Notes: generated by a model not told the origin, from the sequence alone. Counted from the stretch's first letter, positions 44,380 through 57,640 are shown. The stretch is DNA of 64,000 nt from Symsagittifera roscoffensis (GCF_963678635.1 NC_087070.1:41483831-41547830); one strand, 5' to 3'. Numbers and translations are program-made.

Positions 44380-46250
44380 AAGGAAGCTTATTTGCCATAA
44401 TTGCCATAAATGACTTGTTAATAGCTATCACTTTTTACATTTATTTATTTTATTTAATTACATTTACTTTTCTCATGTTATTACTGCTCCATAGACCTTA
44501 AAAGGCAGTCGGAACATTCAGGGTTTTGACCTGATCCGAGCAGTCTTGTTTGAATACATTCATCATAAGTAGCAAAGTTTTAATATAGAAACTCACAACT
44601 TGCAGTTTTTAGCAAGTAGAAAATCGTTGGGGAAAAAGCTGCTTCGTCATGCTGTGAACGTCATGCTTCGACCTGATACGAGCAGTCTTGCTCTGTTTTT
44701 TTGACATTTACAAACCCTCACTGAATTTTTTTTACTTGAGCTGAGCGAGCCTCAAAACATAGAAACATCAACTTTTGGCCAAAACAAGTCGCGTTACAAA
44801 AAAAACGTGTGTGCATGTTTTCATCCATTCATTTAATGTGACTGGAGAAAAGATCTTAAATACAAAGAAAGATTGAAACTAATACAGATAACCTGTTGCT
44901 GTGAAAATAGCGGCGCCAGGACAAAATATATCGAGTGGCAGAGAACATTCGGAACACAGTTATCATAGTAAAAAAAGATCAACAGTACGAAAAAGACTGC
45001 TCGTGTAAGGGCGAAGTCCTGAATGTCCCGGCTGCCTTTCAGGGTTTATGGAGCAGTAAAAACATCAAAAAATAAATGTAAAAAAAATATTGAACAATTA
45101 ATTATGACAATTAAGCTTCTTCATACTAATTTGGACGGATTATTGTATCGCGCGTTGATTCTCCCAAATTGGCCAAAATGTCAATCATTAAACCCCCATA
45201 ATTTAACGAACGAAAAAACAATCACAGGGGAAATATCTTTTCAAATTTGAGCTCAAGACAACAATACCTTTTGAATGATATAAAAAATTGGCTATAGAAA
45301 AGTCAAAATTTGTCTGAAGAAAAAAAAGAAAACCCAACCCGAGCACAAATATTCCGTTACTTTGGTATCGAAAGTCGGAACAAAAAGAAAAGCTCAAGAA
45401 GCAATTTTTGATAAATTTTGAAAGAATAACCCTTCTAATGAGAACCTATTGAAGATATGCATATTAATAAACGGTTTTCAATAGATAAATAGACTTTAAT
45501 GCTCGTGAAAAATTGCAATGCATTTGGTTCGCCCTTCAAATGAAGAGTCAATTTCATTCTCTTTGCTCAATTGAGTCTGGAAATCCGCAAATTAAGTTCA
45601 GTTGTTCTCAATATTGGAAATTTTGGGCGTTTCTAAACTGAACGTTTCAGACTTGAATACCAAACGAGAAATAGGATACCCCACTTGACCCCTAAGATTT
45701 TGCCTTGAGTTGCCTAAAACAGGGTGGGAAAACCCATCCTGAGCAATAGTTTGCTCGTGAAGTGGTCGTTTTGACCTGCAACTTATGTAGAACAATAAGA
45801 AGCAAGTAGTTACGTTGGGTCAGTAAATATTGCAAGTAATCAGTAAATTGAAACCCACCTAAATTACCATCAACTTGAATTAAAAAAGTCGCGCTCTAAT
45901 TATCTCCGTAGAGGTAAAAAATACTGATGAAAGTATACACAGTTCAGAATATATCCAGAAGTTTGGCTAATTGAAATCCTCGTAGTTTTACGAAAAAGAA
46001 GCGCCTGTTAAACATTTGGATAATTTTCAGTTCAAAACCAATGATTTAAATAGTTCGTTCATTGAATATAGTCTGAAGAAAAAATGAAAACGCGCATCAA
46101 TAACTTTGCTTGGTGCAAAAATAGAACAATTAACAACTTAAACACATTATCAAGTAAAAAGTTTTGCACACTTCAATGTAAATGAATCTGGCAATATTAT
46201 ATTTTTCTCTATTGATTTTCGAGCTAACTTTTATTTGATTGTGACAAAAT
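44380..46250 (+). repeat. Segmental duplication 2, left copy
   Basis: Direct tandem relative of 46480-47979 plus 55102-55430, offset about 2.0 kb. Shared anchors are CTGCTCCATAGACCTTAAAA (44490 and 46640), GAGCTGAGCGAGCCTCAAAA (44738 and 46748), GGCGCCAGGACAAAATATAT (44912 and 46920), ATTTGGACGGATTATT (45128 and 47179) and CCCCTAAGATTTTGCCTT (45690 and 47728). It continues at 45960-46250 into sequence whose partner is at 55120-55425. It contains family A ends in both orientations. No gene. Confidence 0.88.
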
Positions 46251-46479
46251 TTGAATTGCTTCCATTTTTGTTCCGATTTTCGAAACAAAAGTAACGGAAA
46301 ATTTGTGCTGGGGGTGGGTTTTTTTCATCAGACAAATTTTGACTTTTTAACTTGCCCTTTTTGACGGAACTTTTTTTTGTCATTCAAAAGTAGTATTTTT
46401 TGTCATTCAAAAGTAGTTATTAACTCGTAAGCGGAGATTTAATCCGTCTTAGAAATTGTTCCAATTTGGTTGAAAGAAG

Positions 46480-47979
46480 CCTATTTGCCATGATTGCCAT
46501 AACTGACGTGTTAATAGGAGCAAAATCTATCACTTTGTACACTATAAGGCGTGTGGGGGGAGAGATTTTGACAAAAGGACTCAAATTTAAAAAAAAAATC
46601 ATTTTAATTATTTACATTTAATTTTCTCATGTTATTACTGCTCCATAGACCTTAAAAGGCAGTCAAAAATTTAGTGCTTCGACCTGATACGAGCAGTCTT
46701 GCTCTGTTTTTTTGACATTTACAAACTGTTACTGAAATTTTTCACTTGAGCTGAGCGAGCCTCAAAACATAGAAACATCAATTTTTGGCCAAAACAAGTC
46801 GCTTTACAAAACAAACATACGTGCACGTTTTCACCCCTTTTTTTAACGTGACTGGAGAAAAGCTTTTAAATACAAAGAAAAGTTGAAACTCACACAGATA
46901 ACTGTTATGTGAAAGTAGCGGCGCCAGGACAAAATATATCGAGTAAGCAACTGGGAACACAGTTATCACAGTAAAAATTGATCAACAATACGAAAAAGAC
47001 TGCTCGTGTCAGGGTTAAGTCCAGAATGTTCCGGCTGATTTTTAAGGTTTTTCGAGCAGTAATAACAATCAAAATTATATGTAATAAAGAAAAATGAAAC
47101 ACGCCATAAAAAGGACCAAAGGATTGATTTCGCTCCTTGTAACAAATCAATTAGGACAAATAAGCTTTTTTCAACTAATTTGGACGGATTATTATATCGC
47201 GCGTTGATTCTCACAAATTGGCCATAATGGCAATCATTAAACCCCCATAATTTTACGAACAAAAAAACAATCACAGGGGAAATATCTTTTCAAATTTGAG
47301 CTCAAGACAACAATACCTTTTGAATGATGGGCTGTAATAAGTCAAAATTTGTCTGAAGAAAAAAAAGAAAACCTACCCGAGCACAAATATTCCGTTACTT
47401 TGGTATCGAAAGTCAGAACAAAAAGAAAAGCTCAAGAAACAATTTTTGAAAAAATTTGAAAGAATAACCCTACTAATGAGAACCTATTGAAGATACGCAT
47501 ATTAATAAACGGTTTAAAATAGATAAATATACTTTAATGCTTGTGAAAATACGCAATGCAATTGGTTCGTCCTTCAAATGAAGAGTGAATTTCCTCCTCT
47601 TTGCTAAATTGAGTCTGGAAAGGCGGAAATTCTTTTTCAGTTTTTCTCAATATTGGAAATTTTGAGCGTTTCTAAACTGAAAGTTTCAAACTTGCATACC
47701 AAACTAGAAATAGGGTACCGCACTTGACCCCTAAGATTTTGCCTTAAGTTACCTAAAACAGGGTGGAAAACCTATCTTGCGCAATAGTTTGCTCGTGAAG
47801 TGGTCGTCTTTTGGTTTTGTTTTGTTTTGCAACTTATGCTGAAGAAAAAGAAGCAAATATTTTCGTTTGGTCAGTAAACATTGCAACTAATCAGTAAATA
47901 TAAAACCGCCTAACTTACCAACCACTACTTGAAATTTAAAGACCGCACTCTAATTAATTCTGTAGATTTAATTACTGAT
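46480..47979 (+). repeat. Segmental duplication 2, right copy (left part, before the LTR element)
   Basis: Colinear with 44390-45937 and then interrupted by the LTR element at 47980. The remainder resumes after the element at 55102. The break therefore falls inside a once continuous copy. Confidence 0.88.
47975..47979 (+). repeat. 5-bp target duplication CTGAT, left
   Basis: CTGAT occurs at 47975-47979 and again at 55102-55106, directly outside the element's TG...CA ends. The paralogous empty site near 45925 (AAATACTGATGAAAG) has a single copy. Confidence 0.9.
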
Positions 47980-48265
47980 TGTGGTACGGTTAAGTAGCTG
48001 CAGCTACAGTAACGGTACAGTAACCTTGAGAGGTATATATCGCTATCTATTAAATATATATTGTTACTATTGTTTCAGGGTCAGATTGTGTTGACCGCTA
48101 ACGTAACCTTCCTGAGTTCACTCTTCCGTGCAGAGCTACGGAACTCAAAGAATCAGCACTTACTCTGTGCTTAGTAAAAACAGCAATAAAGACTTCATGT
48201 TAATTTACCATTTGAAACCAAATCAGATTTCAACTAGAAGTATAGTTATTCTGTTGGATATCACA
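47980..48265 (+). repeat. 5' LTR
   Basis: 286 bp from TGTGGTACGG to ATATCACA. It contains TATATATCGC at about 48035 as a possible TATA region and AATAAA at about 48185 as a possible poly(A) signal, both also found in the 3' LTR. Confidence 0.93.
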
Positions 48266-51200
48266 TGGCGCAGCCAGCAGGATTTCTGCTTCAATACATC
48301 AGAACTGACATGGTTATTCCTGTTTTCTAGACTTCAGCAAATGCAGATCCACCGTGGAATTTTAAAATTTGGGTTTTGACTAATTTTTATCTGCTGTGAC
48401 GCTTTAAAAAATGTGAACCCAGAAGTGCTAATAGGGGACCCGAAAGCAGTCATTGAAGAACCAGTCCCCCGTCCGGAGACACCAAGAACAAATGAGGACG
48501 CACAAGCAATAGCAGATAGAGAAGCAAGGGACAGACTGGCGAGAGACAGAGTCTTGTTAGCAAACGAGGAAAGAAAAGAAAAAGGACCTAAGGTGGGTCA
48601 CAATGTGTTTTACAATGAAGTCCAAAAACTACTAGCTTCGAGATTCTTTCTCGCCCTAGGTACAGAAGGAAAGAAAAGGTTTGGTGAGAAAAAGTCGCAC
48701 ACAGAGGTTTCCAAGCTTGAGTTCCGGGAGACGGTAACGTTGGCTAGAACTTCTTTCGAAAAAACTAAGAGCATATCATGATAGCGGTATAAATTGTTCA
48801 CAAAAACGTAGGAGACAGGAGAGACTTTGGAACCTTTTCATGAAACACTGACCACACAGGCATCCAAGGTGGAATCAGGCAAACTAGAGGATGAACTCGT
48901 TAGGGATTTATTTAGTTCGAAGATGAAGATTACACTATTACAAGACACATTGACATTTGAGATATTTACTCCAGATGAAGTCTTCAAACGAGCGCTCAAA
49001 GTCGAACAAAGTAAACAGACAACGCAAGCCTTCCAAAAATCATACGCTAATACTGCAAGTGCAGGACACTTTTCGGGGTCGCAAGCTAAAATAAAAATAG
49101 GAACCTATTATGGAGGTTGGCAATAGAAGAGGTAGTAGACGACTAAGCAGAGAACAGTGTAAGCGTCAGACAAACAATGCCAGAAATAATATGAAGCCAC
49201 AGGCAGAATAAAAACCGTGCAAAAAGATGTGGAAAAACGTTCGGGGAGGGACATCTGAAGGGTTTTCCAGCGATGGGGAAAACATGCAAAAATTGCAACA
49301 AGCCGAATAGTTTTGCTAGAATGTGTAGATTGCAACAAATCAACGAATTGACGGAAGAAAACTCAAGTTCAGATGAAGAATGTAATCTGATACAATGCTT
49401 CGATTCTTGCGACGATTTCGAGATTATGTCAACTGAAACTGACTACCGGTCAGTCAAGCAAATAGAAAATTACATTGAACATCGGCTGGAGAAAAAAAAA
49501 CATATCTACACACAGACAAAAAAGTGACGCAAAACATCAAAAATATTGACATACAGAAAAATCCCCCTTCCCAGTAGATAAAAATCTTAAAAGCGTCGGT
49601 AAGAAATGACAATCAAATCTTGAACTTGATCATCGATACGGGAAGTCCAGTATCATTTCTATATTGGGCAACGACAAAGCAAACTTGGAGGGAGACACCA
49701 ATACAGAGTTCATTCCAGCAGAAAGACTAAAACTGTCAGCGCAGTTTGTTCATTATAATAAACACCCGGTTTTGATTTTGGGAGCATTCAGGGTCGATAT
49801 TAGGTCAACCGGATGAGAAGTGAAAAAAGCGTCGTTTCTGATCACCGAACGCCGCATGAGATGCATATTGGGGTTGGATCTACAAGGCCAAGTGAGAACT
49901 CGCACAAAACAAAGGACGGCACCCACAGAGAAATTGAGGTTTGACGTGCTACTGCGCGAGCAGTCAAAAGGTCGGAAACAACATTTTTATGATACGTTTT
50001 TGAACCTCTTTAATCGCCAGGGAGAATCAAAAAATCATGTGGTGAGCACAAAGTTTAAGTACCATCTATTCCCGATACAGGAGAAGGGTATAAGAATACC
50101 TAATCAGATTCAGTACAAAGTCCAAGCATAACTAACAAAATTGTTAGCAGAAGAGCATATAGTAAAACTTGACAAGTGTGCTAGTGATTGTTTTATCGCC
50201 CCTATAGACATTACGGTGAAGAAAGACGACTCTATCAAATTGGCGTTCATCAAACGTCGATGAACTACTAGATGGAGTGAGTCAAATTGTAACGGCAAAC
50301 ACGTCCGGTACATTATACTTCACGGTACGCGACCTCAAGTATGCAGATGGTCAATTAAAATTGACTGCCGAGACAGGAAAACAGATCATTTTTAATATCG
50401 TTAACATATAGATTCCTTACTGAGTTCTATGGACTGGCGGTTATGCCAGCAGAGTTTCAAAAAGCCATGGATCGCATGTTGAACCACGCTCAGAACGCAT
50501 TTTAATTTTAAACGATATTTTGATTGTTTCGAAGGGAGACGATAGTTAACGCAAAAAACTAGTACTGGAAGTGTTAAAAAAGCTCGGTAATGAGAATTTT
50601 TTGCTAAAACTTTCTAAATGCGCGTTTTTCCAAACAGTAGTAAATGAGCTTCTCTGATATGAGTTTATCACCGAGTAGTTTTATTCCAAAGTTGACGAAA
50701 ACAGAAGCAATATTTAATTTGAGTCCGCCAAGATCACCCAAACAACTGAGATATTTCATGGGTAGTATTAATCATCTTTCAAAAATTATTCCAATTTTTT
50801 TCCAAATTGATAAAAAATATATCAGATGCCGTTGACAAAAACTGAAAGGGGAAAACTAAATTCCTTAACGTTTGAGGAAATCAAAAAAGCTGTAGCAAAT
50901 ATCGCTCAATTAAACTATTTCAACCCTTCGAAAGAAACACGTGTTAAATGTGATGCAAGCCATAGTGGCGTTGGAGCAACCCAAAAAAAAACAGGGAAGG
51001 GTAGTGGTTGCAAATTTGATTTGCATCGCGGTACTCAAAAGCTCAAGAAAAAAAATGTTCAACAAATGAGCAAGAACTGCTCGCAGTAGTTTGGTTGGTA
51101 GACCGATTTAAACACTATCTTTTGGGGAAGGAGTTTATGATAGCTACAGATCACAAAGCACTCACATCAGCGCTGGGCGATAATCGAACGGACAAGACCT

Positions 51201-54200
51201 ATCCATCTAGACTCACTAGATGGGTCGATAGACTATTACCTCATCAATTATTAATTTAAAATAGCGCATATAACGGGGAAGGATATGGGAATAGTCTATT
51301 AATTGTCAAGAGAACCAAATGGAGATCACTGGCCAGAGTCGGAATTAGAATAAAAATTCGTAGTAACCTTTATTGAAAACTTTCATAAAGATCTCTACTA
51401 TTTAAACAGTCGGCTAAGAGATGCAGAGGAGCTCAGCCGGAACGAAGACGTTCTAGAACATTCCGATATGAACATCTGTCATAGCCATGTAAGAAACACG
51501 TCACGGTTGCTGTAGCAATGAAAATCGGTTCAAAACAAACAAGAATTGACCGGAACAAAAACGCTCAAATCTCATGATGTTCAAATATGAAATCAAACAG
51601 CTTCTGCACCTTGTCTCATTCAAAACGGTCGGTCGAGAAAAATTCAAAAAAATTACAGAAGAATATTGAAAAAACGGAGAAGGATAAGCCAGAGAAGGAA
51701 AAGTTGAAAAGGATGGTGAGGACAAACGACACGAAATACAGCGGAGAAGAAATCAAATGACGGAGAAAATGATGTAAACAACTTTCCAGAGAACTCGGTT
51801 AATCAAAAGAGAAGCGATGAACGGCAGAGCAGAATCGGATAGTTCAGACTCCGATATTCCCCCAATCGAGTGGAGAGCCATGGACAAGTACTTCAGGAGA
51901 CTGGGACTTCTTCAGTAGTAGCTTAAGAAAGCGTAAAAAGCAATACAGATGATTAGACTCCTTCATCAGGTGCTAAGGAAATTCCGAGGTTAGTTTCGTT
52001 TTGGGACCTCATTGGATCAGAGAGACCTGATAAACCGGCAAAAAATGCTCAAGTTAGAAGCCCATTTGGAGATGGTCAGCCCTAATGCAGAGGAAGATGT
52101 ATGTTACAGAAACGAGGGAACCCCCATTATAAAGGTCGACCTCACGGCACACAGTCCGGAGGAGAACAGTCCAGAGGTCAATGTTTTGACGTTGACGCGT
52201 CAGTCACAAGTCACAAGAACAAGTTGAAGTAAGAAGCCTCGGGAACTTGTCAATGTTATTTGACAAACATCCTTTGGCGGAATTGATTACGGAGGACACT
52301 TGGATGGATCGTTTTCGCAGAGTGATTGAGAGAAACGATCGCCACAGTTTTGAACTAATGGGCCCTTACACGAATTCTTTATGGCACCAGATGACATTAG
52401 TGGACGAATGTATACTCGTGGATAACCGGCTGGTGGTACCATGTCAATTGCGCCCAGCAGTCCTTAAGCGTATTCATCGTGGACATCCTGGACAAGAGGC
52501 GATGTTGAACGTGTCCAACTACCTGTGGTGGCCCCATATGCACAAAGATATAGTCAATTCGGCAGAGGAGTGTAGAAGTTGCACTCGCAATGGTAAGAAT
52601 GCTAAATATATCCTTGCAAAAAAATTCTACCAAAAGGCTGCCACTGCTATCGCAGCCAGGTCAGGAGTTGCAATCAGGTTCAACGGGATCTCTAGAAGAT
52701 CGTAGAGGAAATAAAATATACTTGCTTGTAGCAATTGATCGAAACTCCAAGTTTCCGTCGGTAAAAATTACAAAATCGACTAGGAAAAATCATTGATAAA
52801 TTCTTACGTATATGTTGACACCCATGGTATATTGGAGTCTATAAGAACTGATCAAGTCTCCGGGTTCAAAGGTAAAGCCGTGAAAAGATTCGGCTCAGAA
52901 AAAAATTAGAACAAAATTTTTGTCTGCTGTGGGACCATCGAGGATGTGGGTTAGGTGAAAGAACTATTCAAGCAATCAAGAGAAGGCTGGGAGTAATGCT
53001 TTTAGACGAAAATGTCGCATCCATAAAGCTTTGCCTGAGTACAATAATGCGAGATCTTAGATGGTCTAAGCAAAAAACAACACAGCGCTTTCCGTTCGAA
53101 GCTCACTTTGGACGCCTCCCAAAAACGTAATTAAAAACACTAAGGGATAAATTCTTAGATAATTCTGATAGTTAAGATAAAGAGCACATGGAGAGATTGG
53201 CAATCACATTGTCTCAACTAGAGAAACGCATCGATCAGTTGAGAGAAAATGTGAAAATAGTGCAAAAAGGACAGAACAGTAGAGACGTGAGTCCGCTGTT
53301 TAAGCAGCAAGTTGAGACTGCCAAGGACAAGGATCGAGCCAGGGCACTAAAGATTCTTCTTGATGCGAATGGACGATGGAATGCCATGAGAAGATACACA
53401 TCAGCAAAAGACATTCGGCGGATAGTGGACAAGACAAGTACCATAAATCCAGAATTGCGTAAAAAACTTCTCTAGTAGTGGGAGAGCGGGCTTTAGAAGA
53501 TAAACCGTTAGACCAACAAAACAAATTGTCACCAAATCTGCTAAGAAAAGACGAGGGTCGAAAGAATGGAAAAGCTCTCCCGAATTCGTTAAAAAGGAAA
53601 GTGGTTTCAGTAAAACCATCCACTGTAAAAACAGTAGCGGGGCAATTTACTTGAAAAACGATATTGCCCAGTCAAAGGCGAATATACATTCACCGGGTAA
53701 ACAGGAAAGTCAACGAAATGTATAAAATGAAACAAGCGATGAACCCAAAAAGAAACAGCAAAAAAAAGAAAAACAACACTATGACACAGGAGGAAACAGA
53801 TTCGGAATCAGACGAGTTGTTGCAACGGCAGAGATCGGAAGAAGCTATTAGTAAACACATCGAAAGACACGGAGGCAGGGGAAGGAGTAAACCTTGCAGT
53901 GAAAAGGGGCAAAGCCCAAAACTGCCGGGCCATTAACGAGCATTCCATGAGCTAAAGTTGACAAGAGAACTACAAAAAAAACCAACGGTACAAGAAGCAC
54001 GACGGACAAAAGCTGCTTCAGCAGTTTTGGACAAACAGAGAGGTATCCCACAACAGACTGCATCACAACCAAGCCCGTCAAAAACAACAGCTCTAAGTTC
54101 ATCAACTCCAAAAAAGGAAAAATATGAAAATTTAAAGAGATTACTCGACAGACTCAACCAGAGATAATTTTGGAGGCCTTTCAGAACCAGGATTTGACAA

Positions 54201-54827
54201 CCCAGCAGTGGGAAAAATTGGCTGATCAAGTCCTCACACGCGGGGTACACAAATCGGCTGAGGAAAAATTTACTTCTTTTGACAATTCTTCCGAAGAGAG
54301 ACAGCTGGATACACCTCCAGATTACTCAAGCAGAGACGAGAACGAGAATGCGATTTCAGTACGAAGAAGTGGGCGACAAACAAAAAATTAGGGACATAGA
54401 TTATATGGGTATCCTATCAAACATTCGGCGCGATTGATTTGTTCGGAGGCAGATATTACTGACTTGAATAAGGCGGCTCTCGAGGCGTATCGTGTTAAAT
54501 TAGCAACATTCAAGACTGACACGAGCAAACCAGTTGAAGCAAAACGGGGTATACTTGAAAGGCACGTATTCAGGAGGAAGTTTGGATGTTTGTCTTTGGA
54601 TATATCACGACCATGGAATGTATCTTGGCGCGTACCACTTAATTTTGAGTTGGCTGATGCAGAAAGAGGTGCAAAATAGGAGCTAAAAAGCAAAGAAAAC
54701 GGAAAAAGAAACTGAAAAAGAGCCAAGGAACTCAAACTCAAACAAAACACATTAAACTGAGTAAAATGTTATAGTTATTTATAAATTTCTTAGTATGTGA
54801 CATAAATTTTATTTGCTCTCCGGGGAA

Positions 54828-55101
54828 TGTGGTACGGTTAAGTAGCTGCTGCTACAGTCACGAAACAGTAACCTTGAGAAGTATATATCGCTTTCAAGTT
54901 ATATAATTTGCTATTATTGTTTTAAGGTCAGATTTTGTTGGCCAGAAACGTAACGTTCCAGAGTTGACTCTTCCGTACAGACCTACGGAACTCAGTCGAT
55001 CTGTGCTTAGTAAAAACAGCAATAAAGATTTCATGATAATTTACCATTCGAAATCAAATCAGTTTTCAACTAGAAGTATAATTGTACTGTTGGATATCAC
55101 A
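54828..55101 (+). repeat. 3' LTR
   Basis: 274 bp, colinear with the 5' LTR. It is followed by the second CTGAT target duplication (55102-55106) and then by the interrupted remainder of segmental duplication 2. Confidence 0.93.
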
Positions 55102-55430
55102 CTGATAAATTTATACACAATCCACGATATATCCAGAAGTTTGGCTGATTGTAATCCTCGTAGTTTTATGAAAAAAGTGCCTGTTAATCACTTAGATAAT
55201 TTTCAATTCAAAACCAATTACTTAATTATTCGTTCACTGAATCTAGTCTGAAGATAAAATGAAACCGCGCATCAATAATTTTGTTTAGTGCAAAAGTGGA
55301 ACAATTAACAAATTAAAAACATTTTCAAGTACACAATTTTGCTCATTTCGTTGTAAATGAATCTGGCAAGTTTTTTTTCTCCATTGTTATGCGAGCTGTT
55401 TTTTATTTGACTGTGACTTCCATTTTTTTG
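55102..55430 (+). repeat. Segmental duplication 2, right copy (right part, after the LTR element)
   Basis: ATATCCAGAAGTTTGGCT (55129), ATCCTCGTAGTTTTATG, GAAACCGCGCATCAATAAT and ATGAATCTGGCAAG match 45951-46250 in order. Confidence 0.88.
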
Positions 55431-55518
55431 CTTATTTACATAATGTGAAACACTTTTGCAACTTCCTTTGCGAAGGTTTGACTTGTTTGAAAAAACTTTT
55501 GTATTGATATTTGGGATC

Positions 55519-56113
55519 AATTGAGCAATCTCCCCCCCCCCGTAATGACCAATTGAGCTATCTCCCCCCCCCCCAGCAAAAACGAATAAACTCTTCAAAA
55601 AGACGTCAGCAAACAGAAGTAGATGGATGTTTTGTTTATAGCACGCAATCATTTGACCGACTGAAATTTTTTCTATATGAGTATCGTGAAAAATTTTGAA
55701 AAAAACCCCCGAAATTTATGAAAAAAATCTTTTTTTTTGCAAGTTTTTGTATAGGCGACCATAGCCTCATCGAGGAAAGCGATTTACCAGGGTTGGTGCT
55801 CTAGCCTTGTATATGAATAGCAAAAACGGTTCTCCGCAGCACCTTAATGTTGTACGCAAAAGCTTTTTGTCATTTTAAGAAAGAAAAAAGTCGCTTTTTA
55901 TGCCTGATTTATTGATTCTTTTTTCTATTTGAATAAAACTTTTGAGCTTTGATATTGTAAATTTTGGCTTTCCACAGTCGTTGGAAAATATGGTTTATGA
56001 TTTCATGTCATTCAAACTATTTTCAAGTAGTTATAAACATGTCTCAAGTACCTATTGAGCTATCTCCCCCCCACGCGAGAATGGGGGGGGGGGGGGGGGG
56101 AGATTGCTCAATT
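55519..56113. mobile_element. TIR element of about 595 bp with C-tract termini
   Basis: The left end ATTGAGCAATCTCCCCCCCC (55520) is the inverse of the right end GGGGGGGGAGATTGCTCAAT (56093-56112). Slightly different internal copies, ATTGAGCTATCTCCCCCCC, lie at 55551 and 56049, the latter paired with the right end in a tight palindrome. The interior is AT-rich and non-coding. It could be one element with doubled termini or two nested ones. Confidence 0.75.
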
Positions 56114-56715
56114 TATCCGATATTTGTTCAGAAAGAATTCATTTTGCAAAAAAAAGATATCACATTAAATTTGTTGTCTTTGTTTGGAAAAAAAACCTTT
56201 TTGTCGACTTAAAATTGTACAAAAAATTTGTCAATTTCAAATTTTCTATAGAATAATGTATGTTAAAACCTTGAAAAAATTCGATTCTCTGATTAACGTA
56301 TTGTTTTTTTTAGTTCACTGTGATGGGTGGTGCCGGATTAATGGTAAACATTTTCAAATTGTGAAAGTTTGTGAAAACTTTCAATTCATGCGCCCTTGCG
56401 CCTTAAAAGGACTCGTTGCTCGCCGCAAATGACATCTAAAAAATTGCAAAAAATCAACACGGGCGCGAACTTTAAGTTTTTGTAGACCTGTTTTTTTTTT
56501 AGATCAATCAAATTGCAGTTCCGAGCTGTTCTTAAACAGTGAAATTGCCGAAGTATTTTTTTGCTAAATTGGAGTTTTTTGGCGTTTAATCAATTGGTTT
56601 TGTTCGGAGCATCAACTTGGTTAGCCTGAAAAAACGGGTCGACAAAATTTTCGAATGGATCCTCAAATTCGTTGATAGTGTCACCCACCACAGGCTCCTT
56701 TAGAAAAACTATAAT

Positions 56716-57640
56716 GATTGTCGACCAGAATTGGATACCACCAAAAAGGGGGACCCTAAGGGTTATCAGAGTCAGGGGATCAAATCCCCGAGGGGAGGGG
56801 CGTCTGTCCTCAAATCCACTCCTGTGCTTTGAAATGATGGTATCAAGATGATAAATTTAATAAAAAAAGAAGAATGGTAACTAATTTATAATTCATGCCG
56901 CTCTGCTGAATGAAAAGAAACCATGAGAGGATTATACCTAAAAACTGAAATTCGACAATGTTGATTCCTTTAATCCAAACAGATCTGTTACATATCGTAT
57001 AATTTATGCTCGTACCACGTGGAACGAAGGAGCCTCGTTTTTTATATAAAATATATTCCAAAAAACCCTTGCCAAAAATATGTAGCAAATTCTTTTCTGT
57101 TATAGCCCCTATCTTAGAAAATATATATTTCCTTTACAATCAAGGGCGGATTTAGGATTTTCTCGAGAAGAGGAGGGCGGAATTTCAAAAAAATTTGCAA
57201 TTTTATCGACCTTTTCTTTTAGGTCGACCAAATTGATTTTCCGAGCTCTCACAAATCACTAAAAAGACTTTAAGTTGGCCAAAATTTTTGCGCCGCATGC
57301 AAAATTTTGAAAGAAAATTTCGACCAAAAATTAAGAAATTTTCGACCAAAAAATCGCGCTCTTTTCGTTGCGCGCTCCACCTTCATGTTTAGTGTATATT
57401 GGCGAATTCCTCCTTAAAATAGTACAAAGTGGGGACTCCCCTCCCCCCGAAATCCGCTAGAGACTGAAATGAAGTTTTGATGTTATGAGTGCCATAATTT
57501 GTTATGGGGTCTCATTTAATGGGAAAAGGCGACCAATCCACCCCCCTGAAGATCCACCGCTGGCTGTTATGAAATAAATCAATAAAACAAATTCAATAAA
57601 GCAAAAATTGCAACAAACTGAGCTATAATTGAAAATGGTC
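56716..57640 (+). repeat. Dispersed segment paralogous to 39110-39500, interrupted by a MITE
   Basis: GATTGTCGACCAGAATTGG, GGGGGACCCTAAGGGTTATC, TTATAGCCCCTATCTTAGAA and CCCCTGAAGATCCACCGCTG follow the same order as at 39.1-39.5 kb, with 57141-57463 inserted. 56716-56830 itself ends like the hAT MITE family (GAGGGGCGTCTGTCCTC, AAATCCACTCCTG), so an older MITE end is part of the segment. Confidence 0.72.
57141..57463 (+). mobile_element. hAT-type MITE, about 323 bp
   Basis: It starts CAAGGGCGGATTTAGGATTT and ends CCGAAATCCGCTAGAG; the body has GATTTTCCGAGCTCTC and GCGCGCTCC as in other copies. The 8-bp flanks TTTACAAT and ACTGAAAT are similar but not the same, so the exact borders are uncertain. 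Confidence 0.82.

Larger units (their letters stand above)
47980..55101 (+). mobile_element. Fossil Ty3/gypsy LTR retrotransposon, 7.1 kb, both LTRs present
   Basis: LTRs of 286 and 274 bp (47980-48265 and 54828-55101) start TGTGGTACGG and end ATATCACA, with 5-bp target duplications. A primer-binding-site-like TGGCGCAGCCAGCAGG begins at 48266; I cannot assign the tRNA. A purine-rich stretch, CCGGGGAA, precedes the 3' LTR. Parts in order: gag about 48410-49130 with a zinc-knuckle-like region near 49285, protease with DTGS near 49630, reverse transcriptase about 50040-50640, RNase H about 50700-51300 and integrase about 52240-53120 with the H2C2 zinc-binding region (HRGHPGQEAM, CRSC). A long extra region (53.2-54.75 kb) follows integrase. 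The element is broken, with at least ten breaks. The LTRs differ at very roughly one site in seven by eye, so the insertion is old. Confidence 0.95.
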
